NCBI GenBank assembly: GCA_947652605.1 | Contig: OX393576.1 | Span: forward strand, 49,824,966-49,888,965 | Length of the DNA stretch: 64,000 nucleotides | DNA from: Elmis aenea | Taxonomy: Eukaryota > Arthropoda > Insecta > Coleoptera > Elmidae | Direction: 5' to 3' | In this document: piece by piece, positions 11,281-21,838 of the stretch | How positions within the stretch are numbered: the first letter of the stretch is position 1 | How the letters are laid out: each line of letters starts with the position of its first letter | Program-made: the position numbers and the translations under genes | The notes under the pieces: generated by a model | The model's input: only the letters and a program-made list of their open reading frames with translations | What the model was told of the DNA's origin: nothing | The model's database searches: none

Positions 11281-11650
11281 AATAAGTATTATTACGTCAC
11301 ACTCTATAATGCTTCTCCATCCAATACTATCATTGGCTAACTGTGGCACAACTCTCCAGCTGACTTCTTTATCTTCTATTCCCATTTTGTTCTTGGTCTC
11401 CCTTAACATCTTTTTCCCTTAAACTTCGTTTTTTACCCCATATTTGTACACCTGCTTTCTGGCATGCGTAGTAGATGTCCCAATCATTTTAATTGGTTTA
11501 TTTCCATCTTTTTTTTATGTTCTTCAATCCTAGACTTTTTTAAATTTTATCGTTGCTAATGTTATCAATTAATATACATCCTTCTATTTTATCTCATCTC
11601 CTGCGTCTATATCGTTTGTTTTTACTTCCTTGTTAATGTCCAAATTTTAT
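11281..11650 (-). pseudogene. non-LTR retrotransposon C-terminal fragment, decayed
   Basis: Minus-strand reading gives pieces such as EVSWRVVPQLANDSIGWRSII and, in another frame, a segment comparable with IEGCKLIDKI and HKKKMGANQLRW of the fragment at 40391-40625. These are typical of the C-terminal tail of insect LINE reverse transcriptases. Several frame breaks and stops are present. Boundaries are approximate. Confidence 0.55.
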
Positions 11651-11892
11651 ACTACAAGTAAGAGTTGGTACGTACACTGCATTAGTTTTATGAGATCTCC
11701 TTATCAAGCATTTATTGGTAGCGTGATAAAATATCGCACATAAGTTTCTAATTGAAAGAATTGTTTTTTGAACAAATACCATAATGATTAGATGTGGTAA
11801 AAAAGTTGGAAACTGCAACGTAAACGCTAACAAACATAAACATTAGCTGTGTGAATTCAGTGAAAATGGCATTTCTAAAAAAAAATTTAAAA

Positions 11893-12205
11893 AAAGTATA
11901 AAAGCTAGGATCAGGAACAACATTTATAGAGAACAATTAAAGATGAAATGTGTGGAAACGAAAATACAGAAAAGACAGCTGGGCTGGTTCGGCCACATTT
12001 GTAGAATGAAAAAAGAAAGTTTAACCAGAAAAGTTTATGAAGCAAGTCCTCAGGAAATAACAAAAGAATCAGATCTAGTAAAGCCTGACATGAAGTTAAA
12101 AAAGCAGACAGGGGACAGGAAAAGGTGAAAAAAGTCAGCAATACTGTACAGTTCCACCCATAACAGTGGAAGGACTTGGGACTAAATAAAGAAATAAATA
12201 AATGA
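11893..12205 (+). pseudogene. non-LTR retrotransposon 3' end with AAATAA tail
   Basis: The plus strand encodes QKRQLGWFGHICRMKKESLT, a common motif after the RT domain of insect LINEs (RRQLRWFGHxxRM). A stop and an A/T-rich 3' region follow, ending in an imperfect AAATAA repeat (about 12183-12204). The tail suggests target-primed insertion with a simple-repeat 3' end rather than pure poly-A. The 5' part is missing. Confidence 0.65.
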
Positions 12206-13136
12206 TAGATTTTTCGGACCCTCTTTTTCTAAACTGCTCCGCTAAATAGAGATTTTGCTGTATTTCTTTACATAGAATGATTTTCACTTAAATTACTTGT
12301 ACTTGCATATATTATCTTAGTTTATTAAATAATGGGTTATCCTTGCCTGATCACAGAAAGTGGAGGAATAAAAAAGTGTACACTATAGGAAGCTTACACA
12401 AAAGTGACTTATGTTTTTTAAAGCCCAATGGAAATACCAGGGTTGACTCAGTAAAAACTTTAGAAATCCTCGCGCCCTTACAGTTTTATTAGGTTCGTTT
12501 TTAGTAATGAACATTTTAACAAATGATCTTTTAGAGGCTCTCATATTTGAGGCAAGAGAGTTATACCGTCACATTATCAATTTAACCAGACATAAAGCGC
12601 AAGCGTTAATAACGGCATGATGGATTGACTTACGGCTATACTAAATTGTGTCCCCGCACACAACAAGATACTGCACAAAACAGCAAAAAGCCTAAGCACT
12701 CGCCGCATACTGCCACTGCCACTCAACAACCGTCATGAAATGACTAATAGTTATACTTTTGGCTGTAATATATTTCGCGTCAAAAACATTTTACTAATGA
12801 TCATTGCGGGCCGATACCAATCTGAGCAAATGATGCATGACACATGTAAATGCGGACGCGGCCCCACATTAGTAGCCCGCCATTGTTAACTGCCCTCTCA
12901 ATAACGCCGATAGCATCATCTAACAATGCCAACTGCGGTTACGCGGCCGCTACATTTAAATTCGTATTTACTCTATTTTCTTGTTGAGCGCACCAAGCGA
13001 TGGTACATTAACCACGCTGCGATAGCCGCCATTTGAAACTAAACATTTGTTTTGCATATTTAAAACCTATGAAACGGCTTCAAACGCAGCCTTGTTTTGC
13101 CTTTCCTCTTTTAGCTCTAGTGCTAGTCTAGTGTAA
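12206..13136. other. unexplained stretch with a GC-richer core
   Basis: No coding frame or element ends were recognised. Roughly 12600-13080 is richer in G and C than the surroundings, with words such as GGACGCGGCCCCAC and ACGCGGCCGC. Host regulatory or exonic sequence is possible, but nothing in it proves this. Confidence 0.4.
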
Positions 13137-13291
13137 GGCTACTCGCACACTATGCGTTTTGCAGGATGCGGTAAACGGGATGCGTTTTTGAGGGATAGAC
13201 TGCACGCGTTCACACCATCCTTCTTTTTACCGGACGTGCAAGGAAATTTGATTTAGTTTACTTCTTGACGCGGTTGGAGAAACTTCTAATT

Positions 13292-13426
13292 ATGTTGTCT
13301 AAATTAAAAGTAATTTGTGCATTAGAAGCGGAAGAATTACTGCGACAGCCAATAACACGAAAATATTGGGTTCATCCCTACAACTCAGAGCGTGAATCGA
13401 GCAATAAATTTAAAAAATGTTTGTAA
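13292..13426 (+). pseudogene. Harbinger transposase, N-terminal fragment
   Basis: The frame starts at ATG 13292 and reads EAEELLRQPITRKYWVHPYN, close to the RRYWVHP box near the N terminus of HARBI1-like nucleases. It stops after 44 codons, soon after entering the sequence of the opposing gene. The DDE catalytic core is absent. It marks one side of the internal deletion. Confidence 0.7.
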
Positions 13427-13606
13427 TTCCGTCCAATTAGGAAATAATACTTCTCCTATTTCAAACCATGCCTTGTCCCGAATATTTTTATCTCCATACT
13501 CCTTCGAACTCTTTTCCCACAGCGCTGGCTTTCCATGCACGCATTCAATGAAGGCATCCATATCAAACATCTCGTAACCTAAAAAAACGCACCCGCTATC
13601 CTTCAA
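13385..13606 (-). pseudogene. MADF-domain protein fragment of a Harbinger element
   Basis: The 73-codon minus-strand frame contains MDAFIECVHGKPALWEKSSK followed by YGDKNIRDKAWFEIGEVL. This fits the MADF pattern (FI..V...P.LW......Y.DK..R..AW..I...L). MADF proteins are Myb/SANT-like DNA-binding partners of Harbinger nucleases. The domain breaks off after about NWTELQ and runs into the convergent nuclease fragment, so the product would be incomplete. Confidence 0.7.
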
Positions 13607-14048
13607 GTGTGAACGCTTGCATCTGACTACGTGTGTTAGCGAAGCAATCCCTCAATTCTACCGTTCCGCTTTGCGGCAGCAGAGTACTACCGCATCCCGT
13701 CGATGCGTTAGAAACGGATAGATGTGGGCGCTCTCATGCATGTGTTTACCACCTTCCCTCAAAACGCATCCCGTTTACCGCATCCTGCAAAACGCATAGT
13801 GTGCGAGTAGCCTTACACATCTACATGCAAATGAACCTAATTAATTACATATTATGTAATGTAAATAGCCATATTTCCACAGGAAAAAATCCTTTTTAGT
13901 CATCATAACTCTATAAAGCACGATTTGAAAGCACTTTATATCGTCCCCTTAATACTATACAGTACTATATGGTAACTTGAAATTACTGTTTTCTCAGAAA
14001 ATCTATTTTAAGTTTTCAAACGTAACAAAAAGTGTTTAACATGAAATA

Positions 14049-15492
14049 CAGGGTGGTGCTTTTTTCGATGCTCACCATTGCTATCTTGGAAACGGTAAGA
14101 GATACAAGGTCGGTTAAATTAGAGAAAAGTTGCACATTTTTATGGCGATTAAGAATCTGAAAAGAAATCCTGGATATTTTAATTCGTTTTTGATTTATTA
14201 CAAAAAAACTGAAAAATGTGATTTTAGAAAAATATTATTATCTTCCCTACCATTGACGCTATTTCATTTAAACTTAGTAACTGTATGTTTTTGACCGTCC
14301 TGGGTTTGATGACGTAAACAGAAATTTTCTAAGCCTTCTAGATTTCAAGTTGCGATAGTCAACTTTTTTATTTCTTATGGCCGCCATATTGGATTTTTAC
14401 ACCATCAGACAGACAAAAAAATTAGTTTTTCAGATTGGTAACCAACATACCTATTTTCTTTCAAAAAACTTGTTGAAATTTTAAAATTTGTGTAAATAAT
14501 TCATAAAATCGAGAATGCTCTGAAAAACAACTGAAAATATAATATAAATCAAAGTGATACAACATTTTATAGGTCTAATGATAACAAAATTAAGATTGTT
14601 GGAAACATATTTAGAAGATATGTTAGGCGAATTGCCATTATTAACAATTCAAAATCATCAGTAGTTTCAGCATGAAGGAGCTGGTACTCACAACGCCCGC
14701 ATTGTAAAAGGATATTAATTTAGATGTACGCTTTCAAAATGCATGATTTGGCCTCCGCGATCGCCATGTTTAATGCCTATGGATTACTTTTACATTGATG
14801 TTGTTTATGCAACCCCAACGGAAAATATTGAACTTCTTCGCTATAAAATCAAAAATGCTTTCGACTCTATTTCGAGACAAACTTTCCTAAAGGCAGTGGA
14901 CGAAATGAATCTGAGGACTAACCAATACATACATAACGGCGCGCACTTTAAACAATTTAAATAATTATTTATCTGGTGTTTTAAATTTATTGTCCTTTCG
15001 TTATTTTATTAGACCTATATAATGTTGTGTCACTTTGATTTATGTTATAACTTCAATTGTTTTTCAGAGCATTCTCGATTTTATGAATTATTTACACAAA
15101 TTTTAAAATTTCAACAAGTTTTTTGAAAGAAAAAAGGTATGTAAAAATCCAATATGGCGGCCTTAAGAAATAAAAAAGTTGACTATTGCAACTTGAAATC
15201 TAGAAGGCTTAGAAAATTTCTGTTGACGTCATCAAACCCAGGACGGTCAAAAACATAAAGTTACCAAATTTAAATGAAATAGCGTCAATGGTAGGGAAGA
15301 TAATAATATTTTTCTAAAATCACATTTTTCAGTTTTTTTGTAATAAATCAAAAACGAATCAAAATATCCAAGATTTCTTTTCAGATTCTTAATCGCCATA
15401 AAAATGTGCAACTTTTCTCTAATTAAACCGACCTTGTATCCCTTACCGTTTCCAAGATAGCAATGGTGAGCATCGAAAAAAGTACCACCCTG
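14049..15492 (+). mobile_element. Tc1/mariner-type element with ~500-bp TIRs (copy A)
   Basis: The element starts CAGGGTGGTGCTTTTTTCGA after a TA (14047-14048) and ends in the inverted form before a TA (15493-15494). The left arm runs to about 14578 and the right arm from about 15010; they pair over nearly their whole length except for a roughly 40-bp insertion in the left arm. The 430-bp centre holds a transposase C-terminal fragment. Shared words (GGTTAAATTAGAGAAAAGTT and CGCCATATTGGATTTT types) link it to the elements at 52633 and 61415. Confidence 0.85.
14600..14964 (+). pseudogene. Tc1/mariner-type (DDE_3) transposase, C-terminal part
   Basis: Readable pieces are FLEDMLGELPLL (about 14608), FQHEGAGTHNARIVKGY and WPPRSPCLMPMDYF, ending in YIHNGAHFKQFK. 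These match the order seen in insect DDE_3 transposases: FxxDGAPxH, WPPRSPDLTPLDFF, then a C-terminal GGHFEHL-type end. A stop and a frameshift interrupt it. The second catalytic acid reads E, not D, in QHEGA. The intact 73-codon tail is 14743-14964. The N-terminal half is missing. Confidence 0.72.
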
Positions 15493-16840
15493 TATAGTTA
15501 CTGTTTTTTTGCTATAACCTTAGAAATTTAAACAAAGTAAATATTTTGTTTTTTTACACATGATAATATTTCATATGTATGTTAAAAGATTTTTGAAATA
15601 AAAGGTGAGATATCTAGTTATAGCACAAAAAAATAAGTAAGTAATTACAACTACATACATATGAAAATACATTTTTATTCATTTAACTGTTTACAAAATC
15701 TACCAAACAGTAGGTACCTAATTGTAAATATATGTCACTCGCTCGCTACCACTCAGGTCACTTTCTGAAGGTTAAGAATCTTGAGGTTTTCCACGTTTGT
15801 CTACGTGAAGTGGAAGGTTTTCATAGTAAGATCTGTACTCACTAGGAAGTGCTGAAAGCGTCATTTTAAACAACGACATTAGATCATTATATTTTTCATT
15901 TTTAATAGGAATTTGATCATGATATAAGGGCCTTAAAGTAGCTGGCTGCATCAGATAAAGGAGATCTTGTCAAGTTTTATAGTCTTCAATATTGATAATA
16001 ATTTTCAATTACAAATCTTTCAATACCAACAAAATGAATGATGTATTGATGACGCATAATTTATTATTGTATTTAATTAGCAAAATGTGCAAAATTTATA
16101 ATTTATTAACACTAACCTGTTGCGGTTCTAAAATTTGTTCCCTATTAAAGGTTTAGTTAACATACCTTTTTTAGAGGTTTTTATAAAATATTGTTAAGTT
16201 CTTTTGTTGGATTATATTATACGGTATCGAAGAAGTTTAAGCACTGACGTTAAACCCATAAATAAAGAGTGCAAATTTCCTTTCACGAACAATTGATGTT
16301 TTGTTATTTCCATTATTCTGTGTATTCCAGTATTCCGATTTTTTATTACGATAAAAAAAAATCTTATTTTTGAATTATGTTAAAGTAGCAGTGTATTAGT
16401 AAACACAAAAGAGTTAGTAATTTAAAATGTTATCCCTGATATTGGTGAGCTCTTTTAGATGAGTTTTTAATGGTGTTTCGTTCTAGTAGATGTTAGTTCG
16501 TTTAAGAAACTGTGACCTGATTGGCTATACATCAAACACTTCTAGATAAAGAAAAATTATTTAAAAATAAATAAGTTTGCATTTGTCTCGGTTATTTGTT
16601 TAAAAAAATTTAGATAAATTGTTTAAAAACAATGCATGATTTAATATCAAATTATAAACGTGAATCTCCAATAATTTCTGCAGCTTTTGTGTTCATTCAA
16701 AAGATATTTGTTTTATTTCAACTTCTAGATTGTTTACAATTTGTCCTGGATAGACAGTAAGTAAATCTTGTACTACTAGTAACATGTAAGCAATCGCCCA
16801 ATCGCTCAAGCCTTTTATGCTATCGTCTTAATTATGACAA
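15493..16840. other. AT-rich stretch with no recognised gene
   Basis: No element ends, tRNA or coding frame were recognised. A 3' untranslated part of the minus-strand Jockey relic may extend into its right side. Confidence 0.4.
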
Positions 16841-16849
16841 ATTTGAAAT

Positions 16850-17890
16850 TGTTCTATTCTAATTAACTAATTAAACCTGGTTCGTAAATCTGTTGGTTTA
16901 AACCTTGTTCGTTCAGCAAGTAACTTCTAGCTAGTCTGGGTGCAATTTTAGTCTTTCACTGTATTTAACACGATAGTTTTTTACTTCTTATTTCATGTTT
17001 GGGATTTTTAGGTCTGTTATAATGATTTTATTTATTACGAACCACGGTCCGTCTACTATCATGCGCAACACTTTAGACTGAAATCACTTCAAATTTTTAT
17101 GTTCGAGTTCGACGCTGTGGCCCACAGTTGGACACCTCATGGCCATACGGGTTTCAACTGTGTTTTGTATATTGATAATTTATTTTCTGTTAATCGGTAC
17201 AGTTTACTAAGATTGTGGCTAAGTTGTTTTATAATTTCTTATGTTCCATATATGCGTTTTTCGAGTTAGTCTACGGCAGTGGTGCTTAACCATTAACTGG
17301 GCTCGAGCCAATTTAGAATTTAAAGATTTTAGGCGAGCCACATATAATATATAGGTACATATTTTGATTTTAATATTTTAATTTTAAACGTTTAATTGCA
17401 CAAACAATAAAAATTTGTAATATGTTAAAGAAAATGAGGCACATCAAAAGTTGTCGCGAGCCACATCAAAAGGTGTCGCGAGCAACACGTTGCCCGCGAG
17501 CTACGGGTTGGGCACCACTGGTCTACGGTCTAGGTGTGTTCCAAGATATTTGCAGTTTCTTTTCGGCATGTATCTGCTGTTGAGCCTTACTTGTGGTCAC
17601 GTTTCCTTTTGCGTTGTAAATGTCACCTTTACGAATTTTCGTTTTCTTGTTTTAACCCTCCATCGTCTAAACGATTTAGAATAATTTTTGAAACCGTCCT
17701 TTGCTCTCTGTATGAAGCTTTAAATGTTTTGTCGTCTGCGAATGTAGCAAATAGTTGTATATTGTATCGCTTGACAGTGGAAATTCTGATGTATGTAAGA
17801 TACATACCTAATAGGAGGTCCAACACGCTTCCCTGCTAAACGCCAGAATTAATTGCATATAGGTCAATGGACGCGCTCAGGAATAGGCAA
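16850..17890 (-). pseudogene. Jockey-clade reverse transcriptase relic, split by a hAT MITE
   Basis: Minus-strand reading gives, in order, QGSVLDLLLGMYLTYI, TFADDK (the YADD box, near 17730), CKYLGTHLDR, then beyond the inserted MITE at 17277-17520, LSKLYRLTENKLSIYK, VQLWATASNSNI, FQSKVLRMIVDGPWFV and DLKIPNMK. This is the motif order of Jockey-type RT and its C-terminal tail. Several stops and frameshifts make it dead. The endonuclease part is missing. The right boundary is approximate. Confidence 0.8.
17277..17520. mobile_element. hAT-type MITE (CAGTGGTGC ends), copy 1
   Basis: This 244-bp element starts CAGTGGTGCTTAACC and ends GGTTGGGCACCACTG. An exact 8-bp duplication GTCTACGG flanks it (17269-17276 and 17521-17528). 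It carries CGAGCCACAT-type repeats near the right end. It lies within the Jockey relic; the RT reading continues on the other side. Confidence 0.93.
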
Positions 17891-18441
17891 GATAAAGCAT
17901 TGGCTCCCCACCCTAGATTACATTTTATCTTTAAACCTTGACAGGTAGGAGTTTTACATTAAAATATTATTATTATTATTAATAAATTATTATTATTAAT
18001 ATTACGCACGAAAGCCGCGCACAGAGCCGCAGAGCCACGTAGCGGCGAGGGCGTATTTTCACTAGTGCGTAATTGCTTTACAACTCGTGTTATGTAGCTT
18101 ACTTTTTCTACTATCACATATTAGCTGCGATTTTAACGACTTTTTGGCTAATCTACACATGTAATTACGTTGTAGTCAATTTTGACTTAAGCCTACTTTG
18201 ACACTTCTAGACAAGTGTGCGTTTTGCTTACCGTGCGTTATAACTCACTTACTAGGCATGCAGGAAGTGTTTGACGTGAGTCTACTTTGATCATTTCTTT
18301 AAAACACCGCGCTTTTTGCTAACCGGGCGTAAGGACCCACTTACTATGCAGGCTGTATGGTAAGAGTCATTTACATTAGTGGTCATATAAAAACTAATTT
18401 TATTTTGTAGGTTATATAATATTATGTTATCTTCTATCTTT
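17891..18441. other. non-coding stretch with ATT microsatellite and GC-rich patch
   Basis: An ATT microsatellite occupies about 17966-18002. It is followed by a GC-rich patch (about 18003-18060) bounded by TTACGCAC and GTGCGTAA, a possible short inverted pair. No gene recognised. Confidence 0.45.
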
Positions 18442-18449
18442 ATCTATAT

Positions 18450-19586
18450 CAGTGGCGTGCGGTGACTTTTCAACCAGGGGATGCTGTCCAAAAAAACGAA
18501 CAATTTTTTTTTTTTTTAATTAATTTTATTCTACGATATTTTTTACAAAATTCGTCTACAGCAACATCATACAATCTTTTTTCATTTTTCATATTTATAT
18601 TTTTTCAATTGATATTAAAGCGAGAGCAGACAGTCTATCGTCATTTTGGCTGCTTCTGGTGAATGTTTTTATTCTTTTCATTGTCGAAAACGATCGTTCA
18701 GCCGATGCGCTCGTGGAAGGTATAGTGCAAATTAATTGTTTTAATTTAAATACTTCTGTCAAAACATCTTTTAGCTCATCTTTCACAATTAATTCTTTTA
18801 TGCAATTTATAGATTTTAAATGAAAGTCGGGAGTCGAGTACAAGTAAACTAATTGACTTTTTAACTTCATAAAATCAAAGTATTTTCTATAAGTTGGCTG
18901 AAGTGATTGTAATAGAAAATCCGGAAAATTCTTTTCATATTCTTTAAATTTTCAATCAAAAATTGCAATTATTATTAACCACAGTTTCATCCATATTATG
19001 GGTCGTATTAAATAATAATCAAAATTCTAAGTAGCGAAACAGTGCACTAAAAATAGAGTTAAACTTGTTTAAATAGAAGAAGCTTGATTTAAAGAAAGTA
19101 AACAAAAATCAATTTACAACGGAAATGATTATTTTGTAGCGTGCGGTAATATCAATCGAGTGCGGCTGCCCTACCATATAACAGTTGCCCCACACAGAGG
19201 AACCATGAGAGTAATCGCTTCCCGTAGCTGTTAAGTAAAGCAACGATGCGGGCAATAGACTAGGGACTGCATCGCAGTGCGCATGCGCCAAGAACGCAAA
19301 TTTCGAATCCACAATCAGAAACGCATCCCCCAGTCGGGCTCATAATCGCTAGTGCTGTGCATCGCACACATTTAGTCAGCCGCTCGCTGGATGTAGATTA
19401 TATAACGCAAATTTTCGAGCAGGCAAAACATCGTATATAATAAATAAAATTATCACGTAACAAAAAATAAAATCAAAGCGAAATAAAGCTACACGAAATT
19501 CAAATATGATACGGAAAAAAAATATTCTTGACGTGAATTTTAGGGGATGCGCCGCATCCAACGCATCCATGGACCGCACGCCGCTG
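18450..19586 (-). mobile_element. hAT element, internally deleted (copy A)
   Basis: Ends are CAGTGGCGTGCGGTGAC and GGACCGCACGCCGCTG. An exact 8-bp duplication ATCTATAT flanks it (18442-18449 and 19587-19594). It carries a hAT dimerisation-domain fragment on the minus strand. It is nearly the same as the element at 48593-49736 in opposite orientation. The duplicated octamer is host A plus the first seven bases of the adjacent Helitron. Confidence 0.92.
18595..18950 (-). pseudogene. hAT transposase C-terminal (dimerisation) fragment
   Basis: It reads EYEKNFPDFLLQSLQPTYRK, then PSTSASAERSFSTMKRIKTF and DRLSALALISIEK. The SASAERSFS...RL..LALISIE string is the hallmark of the hATC dimerisation region. 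Compared with copy B a small deletion after SIEK causes early termination. The zinc-finger and catalytic parts are absent. Confidence 0.85.
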
Positions 19587-19587
19587 A

Positions 19588-19853
19588 TCTATATATATAA
19601 AAGAGCTTGTTTGTTTGTTTGTTTGTTTGTTTGTTTGTTTGTTCGCTATAGAACCCTAGGTCCGTTGACCGATCGGGACCAAATTTTGCACAGTTACTAT
19701 TTAGCACCCAACGGATTAAACGTCGTACAAAGAACGGCTGGGGAGGGCCGGGAACGTCTGGGAACGTCCGCTGAGCGCGAGCGCGCAGCGCGAGTAGTCT
19801 GTGATTGATAAAAGAATTGTAATCACCCGTGCAACGCCGTGTCAATCAGCTAG
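19588..19853 (+). mobile_element. Helitron-type non-autonomous element, copy 1
   Basis: The 5' start is TCTATATATATAAAAGAG followed by a GTTT microsatellite; the 3' end is CTAG before T, preceded by a CCCGTGCAACGCC hairpin region. These are Helitron-like termini (5' TC, 3' CTRR, no TIR, no TSD). The hAT at 18450-19586 split its extreme 5' tip, so seven bases also stand at 18443-18449. Reading frames rich in FVCL come from the microsatellite only. Confidence 0.8.
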
Positions 19854-20208
19854 TCTATATATATAAAAGAGCTTGTTTGTGTGTTTGTTTGTTTGTTTGT
19901 TTGTTTGTTTGTTTGTTCGCTATAGAATCCTAGGTCCGTTGACCGATCGGGACCAATTTTTGCCCAGTTACCTACTACTTAGGGCCCAACGGATTAAACG
20001 TCGTATAAAGAACGGCCGGGAACAGCCGGGAACAGCCGGGAAGGGCCGGGAAAGTCTGGGAACGTCCGCCGAGCGCGAGCGCGCAGCGCGAGTAGTCTGT
20101 GATTGATAATCTGTGAACGTCCGCCAAGCGCGAGTGCGGAGCGTGAAAAGTCTGTGATTGATAAAAGAGAATTGTAATCACCCGTGCAACGCCGGGTAAA
20201 TCAGCTAG
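19854..20208 (+). mobile_element. Helitron-type non-autonomous element, copy 2
   Basis: It begins TCTATATATATAAAAGAG directly at the CTAG end of copy 1 and ends TCAGCTAG before T (20209). Near the 3' end ACCCG and CGGGT flank TGCAACGC, a small Helitron-type hairpin. The interior contains repeated GGAACAGCCGG words and a palindromic GAGCGCGAGCGCGCAGCGCG block. No RepHel coding sequence. Confidence 0.82.
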
Positions 20209-20209
20209 T

Positions 20210-21558
20210 ATTATATAAAGTTGTTATTCAACTTAAGCTTCTTTCAATAAAATTCTTGGTTACTAAACATTCCATTTTTGTTTCTTACTTTACTTAACAG
20301 TAAAGAAGCTATACTGTAGCACTGAAACGCCATAATTTTAAAGTAGTAGCTATTCGGGTCATATTGACCAAAACGTGAACACAACAAGAGCGTTAAAAAA
20401 ATGCCCATTTTTATTTTTGTTTATTATCTAGCGTGCCATGGAACTTTTTTAAAACAACAAAGCATTTATGAAAAGGTCTCAGAAAGAAGAACAATTAGTC
20501 TAATTTAAACTTCTTTGTAGCTCTTACCGTTCACGAGATACCAATAGTGGCCTTTCTATGTGGACCACCCTCTACCTACAAAAATTTGCGAGCGTTTATG
20601 TATAGGTATATTCGTCTTGGTGTCTAACTAGGAAATATTTTTTGTGTATGTAACACCTATACCGCACTTTTTTTTAAATAATAAATTAAACTATTACTAT
20701 TTATGCAATATTAAATTTTGACCAAAAAAATAGTATTTAACTGATCGTATTCATCTTGTGTAATATTATTTATAATTCTTCATGTCGCCAGTTGTCTTTT
20801 GTTACTTCAGCTAAAAAGATTTTGTTAATAGACATTTAGAGCGCACTTGGCTGTAACCAATATAAGCATATCTGGTATCGATTTAAAAAAAAAACTTATT
20901 TCGAAACTTGTACTGTTAGTTGCCTTGCAACAGTAAAATGAAATTCGTATAAAATATCTGAAATATTTTAAGAATATAAAGTTATGGGATTTATGGAAGC
21001 AACGTTTCTAAATGATACCTTTGATGCCTTAGTTTACTTCAAATAATTGGCTGATGCTAAATGCGAATGCTTTTTGAAAGAAAGGAATTTTAAACACTAC
21101 CCAAAAGGAGTACCTAATTATTTTGCTTCGTTAACAAACCGTGCAATATAATCTAATGCACAAAACTGTATTTTAAATTTGTTTTATTTTGCAAGGTAGG
21201 TCTGTAATTAGAAAACTGGAAATATATTGCGAACGAAATGTGGTTAAAAAGAAATTTACAATTAGTTTTCTTGTTTCGTACATAGCCCTTTTTAACTTGT
21301 TTTTTGTCTCTTATTGTACTGGTTTTAAATATACTTTAAACTAATCGGGCATACAATTAGGGGATACAATAGAGAGAAGTATAATCTCTTTATAGACTGT
21401 ATAAAAGCTTTTGATTGAGTCCTCCTGTATAAATTGTGAATAATCATGCACAAAACGTATTCCCCTAATATCTGTAATTAATTTTTTGTCTAAACAAGAG
21501 TATATGTTTTATGAAAATAAAAAACTAAAAGAAACCATGGACCTTACGACAACGCCAA
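20210..21558. other. AT-rich stretch with no recognised gene
   Basis: Near 20515-20570 the words CTTACCGTTCACGAGATACC and GGACCACCCTCTA resemble the end of a CACCCTGTA-type repeat. Nothing else was identified. Confidence 0.4.
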
Positions 21559-21559
21559 A

Positions 21560-21735
21560 GTTTGTCTCCCTTTTTTTTAAATATTTATGTAGACCATGCT
21601 TTTAGAAAAAGGACAAACAAAATTAAATATTATACGTATAACTGCAACAAAGCTACATTTACCTTTACAATGTTATTCGCGGACGACCAGGTATTAGTAG
21701 CAATTTCGGAAAACCTTTTTCACATACCTATAATC
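21560..21735 (+). pseudogene. LINE reverse transcriptase fragment (FADDQVLVA)
   Basis: A short plus-strand piece reads TFTMLFADDQVLVAISEN, the catalytic FADD box of a non-LTR RT of a different type from the Jockey element just downstream. The flanks are too decayed to follow. Confidence 0.5.
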
Positions 21736-21838
21736 TAGCAATATCTTTTGAAAAAACAGTAGAGGAAATGAGAACACTAGCAAAAGACAGAAGGGCTTGA
21801 AGGAAATTAAATTAGGATAGCAAACCCCCCTACGACGC

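Larger units (their letters stand above)
13137..13812. mobile_element. PIF/Harbinger element, internally deleted, 57-bp TIRs
   Basis: The ends GGCTACTCGCACACTATGCG and CGCATAGTGTGCGAGTAGCC are almost perfectly inverted for about 57 bp, with a one-base difference in a T run. Flanking triplets are TAA and TTA, one base from the TWA duplication of this superfamily. Inside are the start of a Harbinger-type nuclease (plus strand) and part of a MADF-domain protein (minus strand), the two-gene arrangement known for many Harbinger elements. A large central deletion has joined them. Confidence 0.8.

Noticed and set aside
19600..20106. Reading frames with repeated FVCL residues
   Set aside because: They are translations of the GTTT microsatellite near the 5' end of the Helitron-type elements, not proteins.
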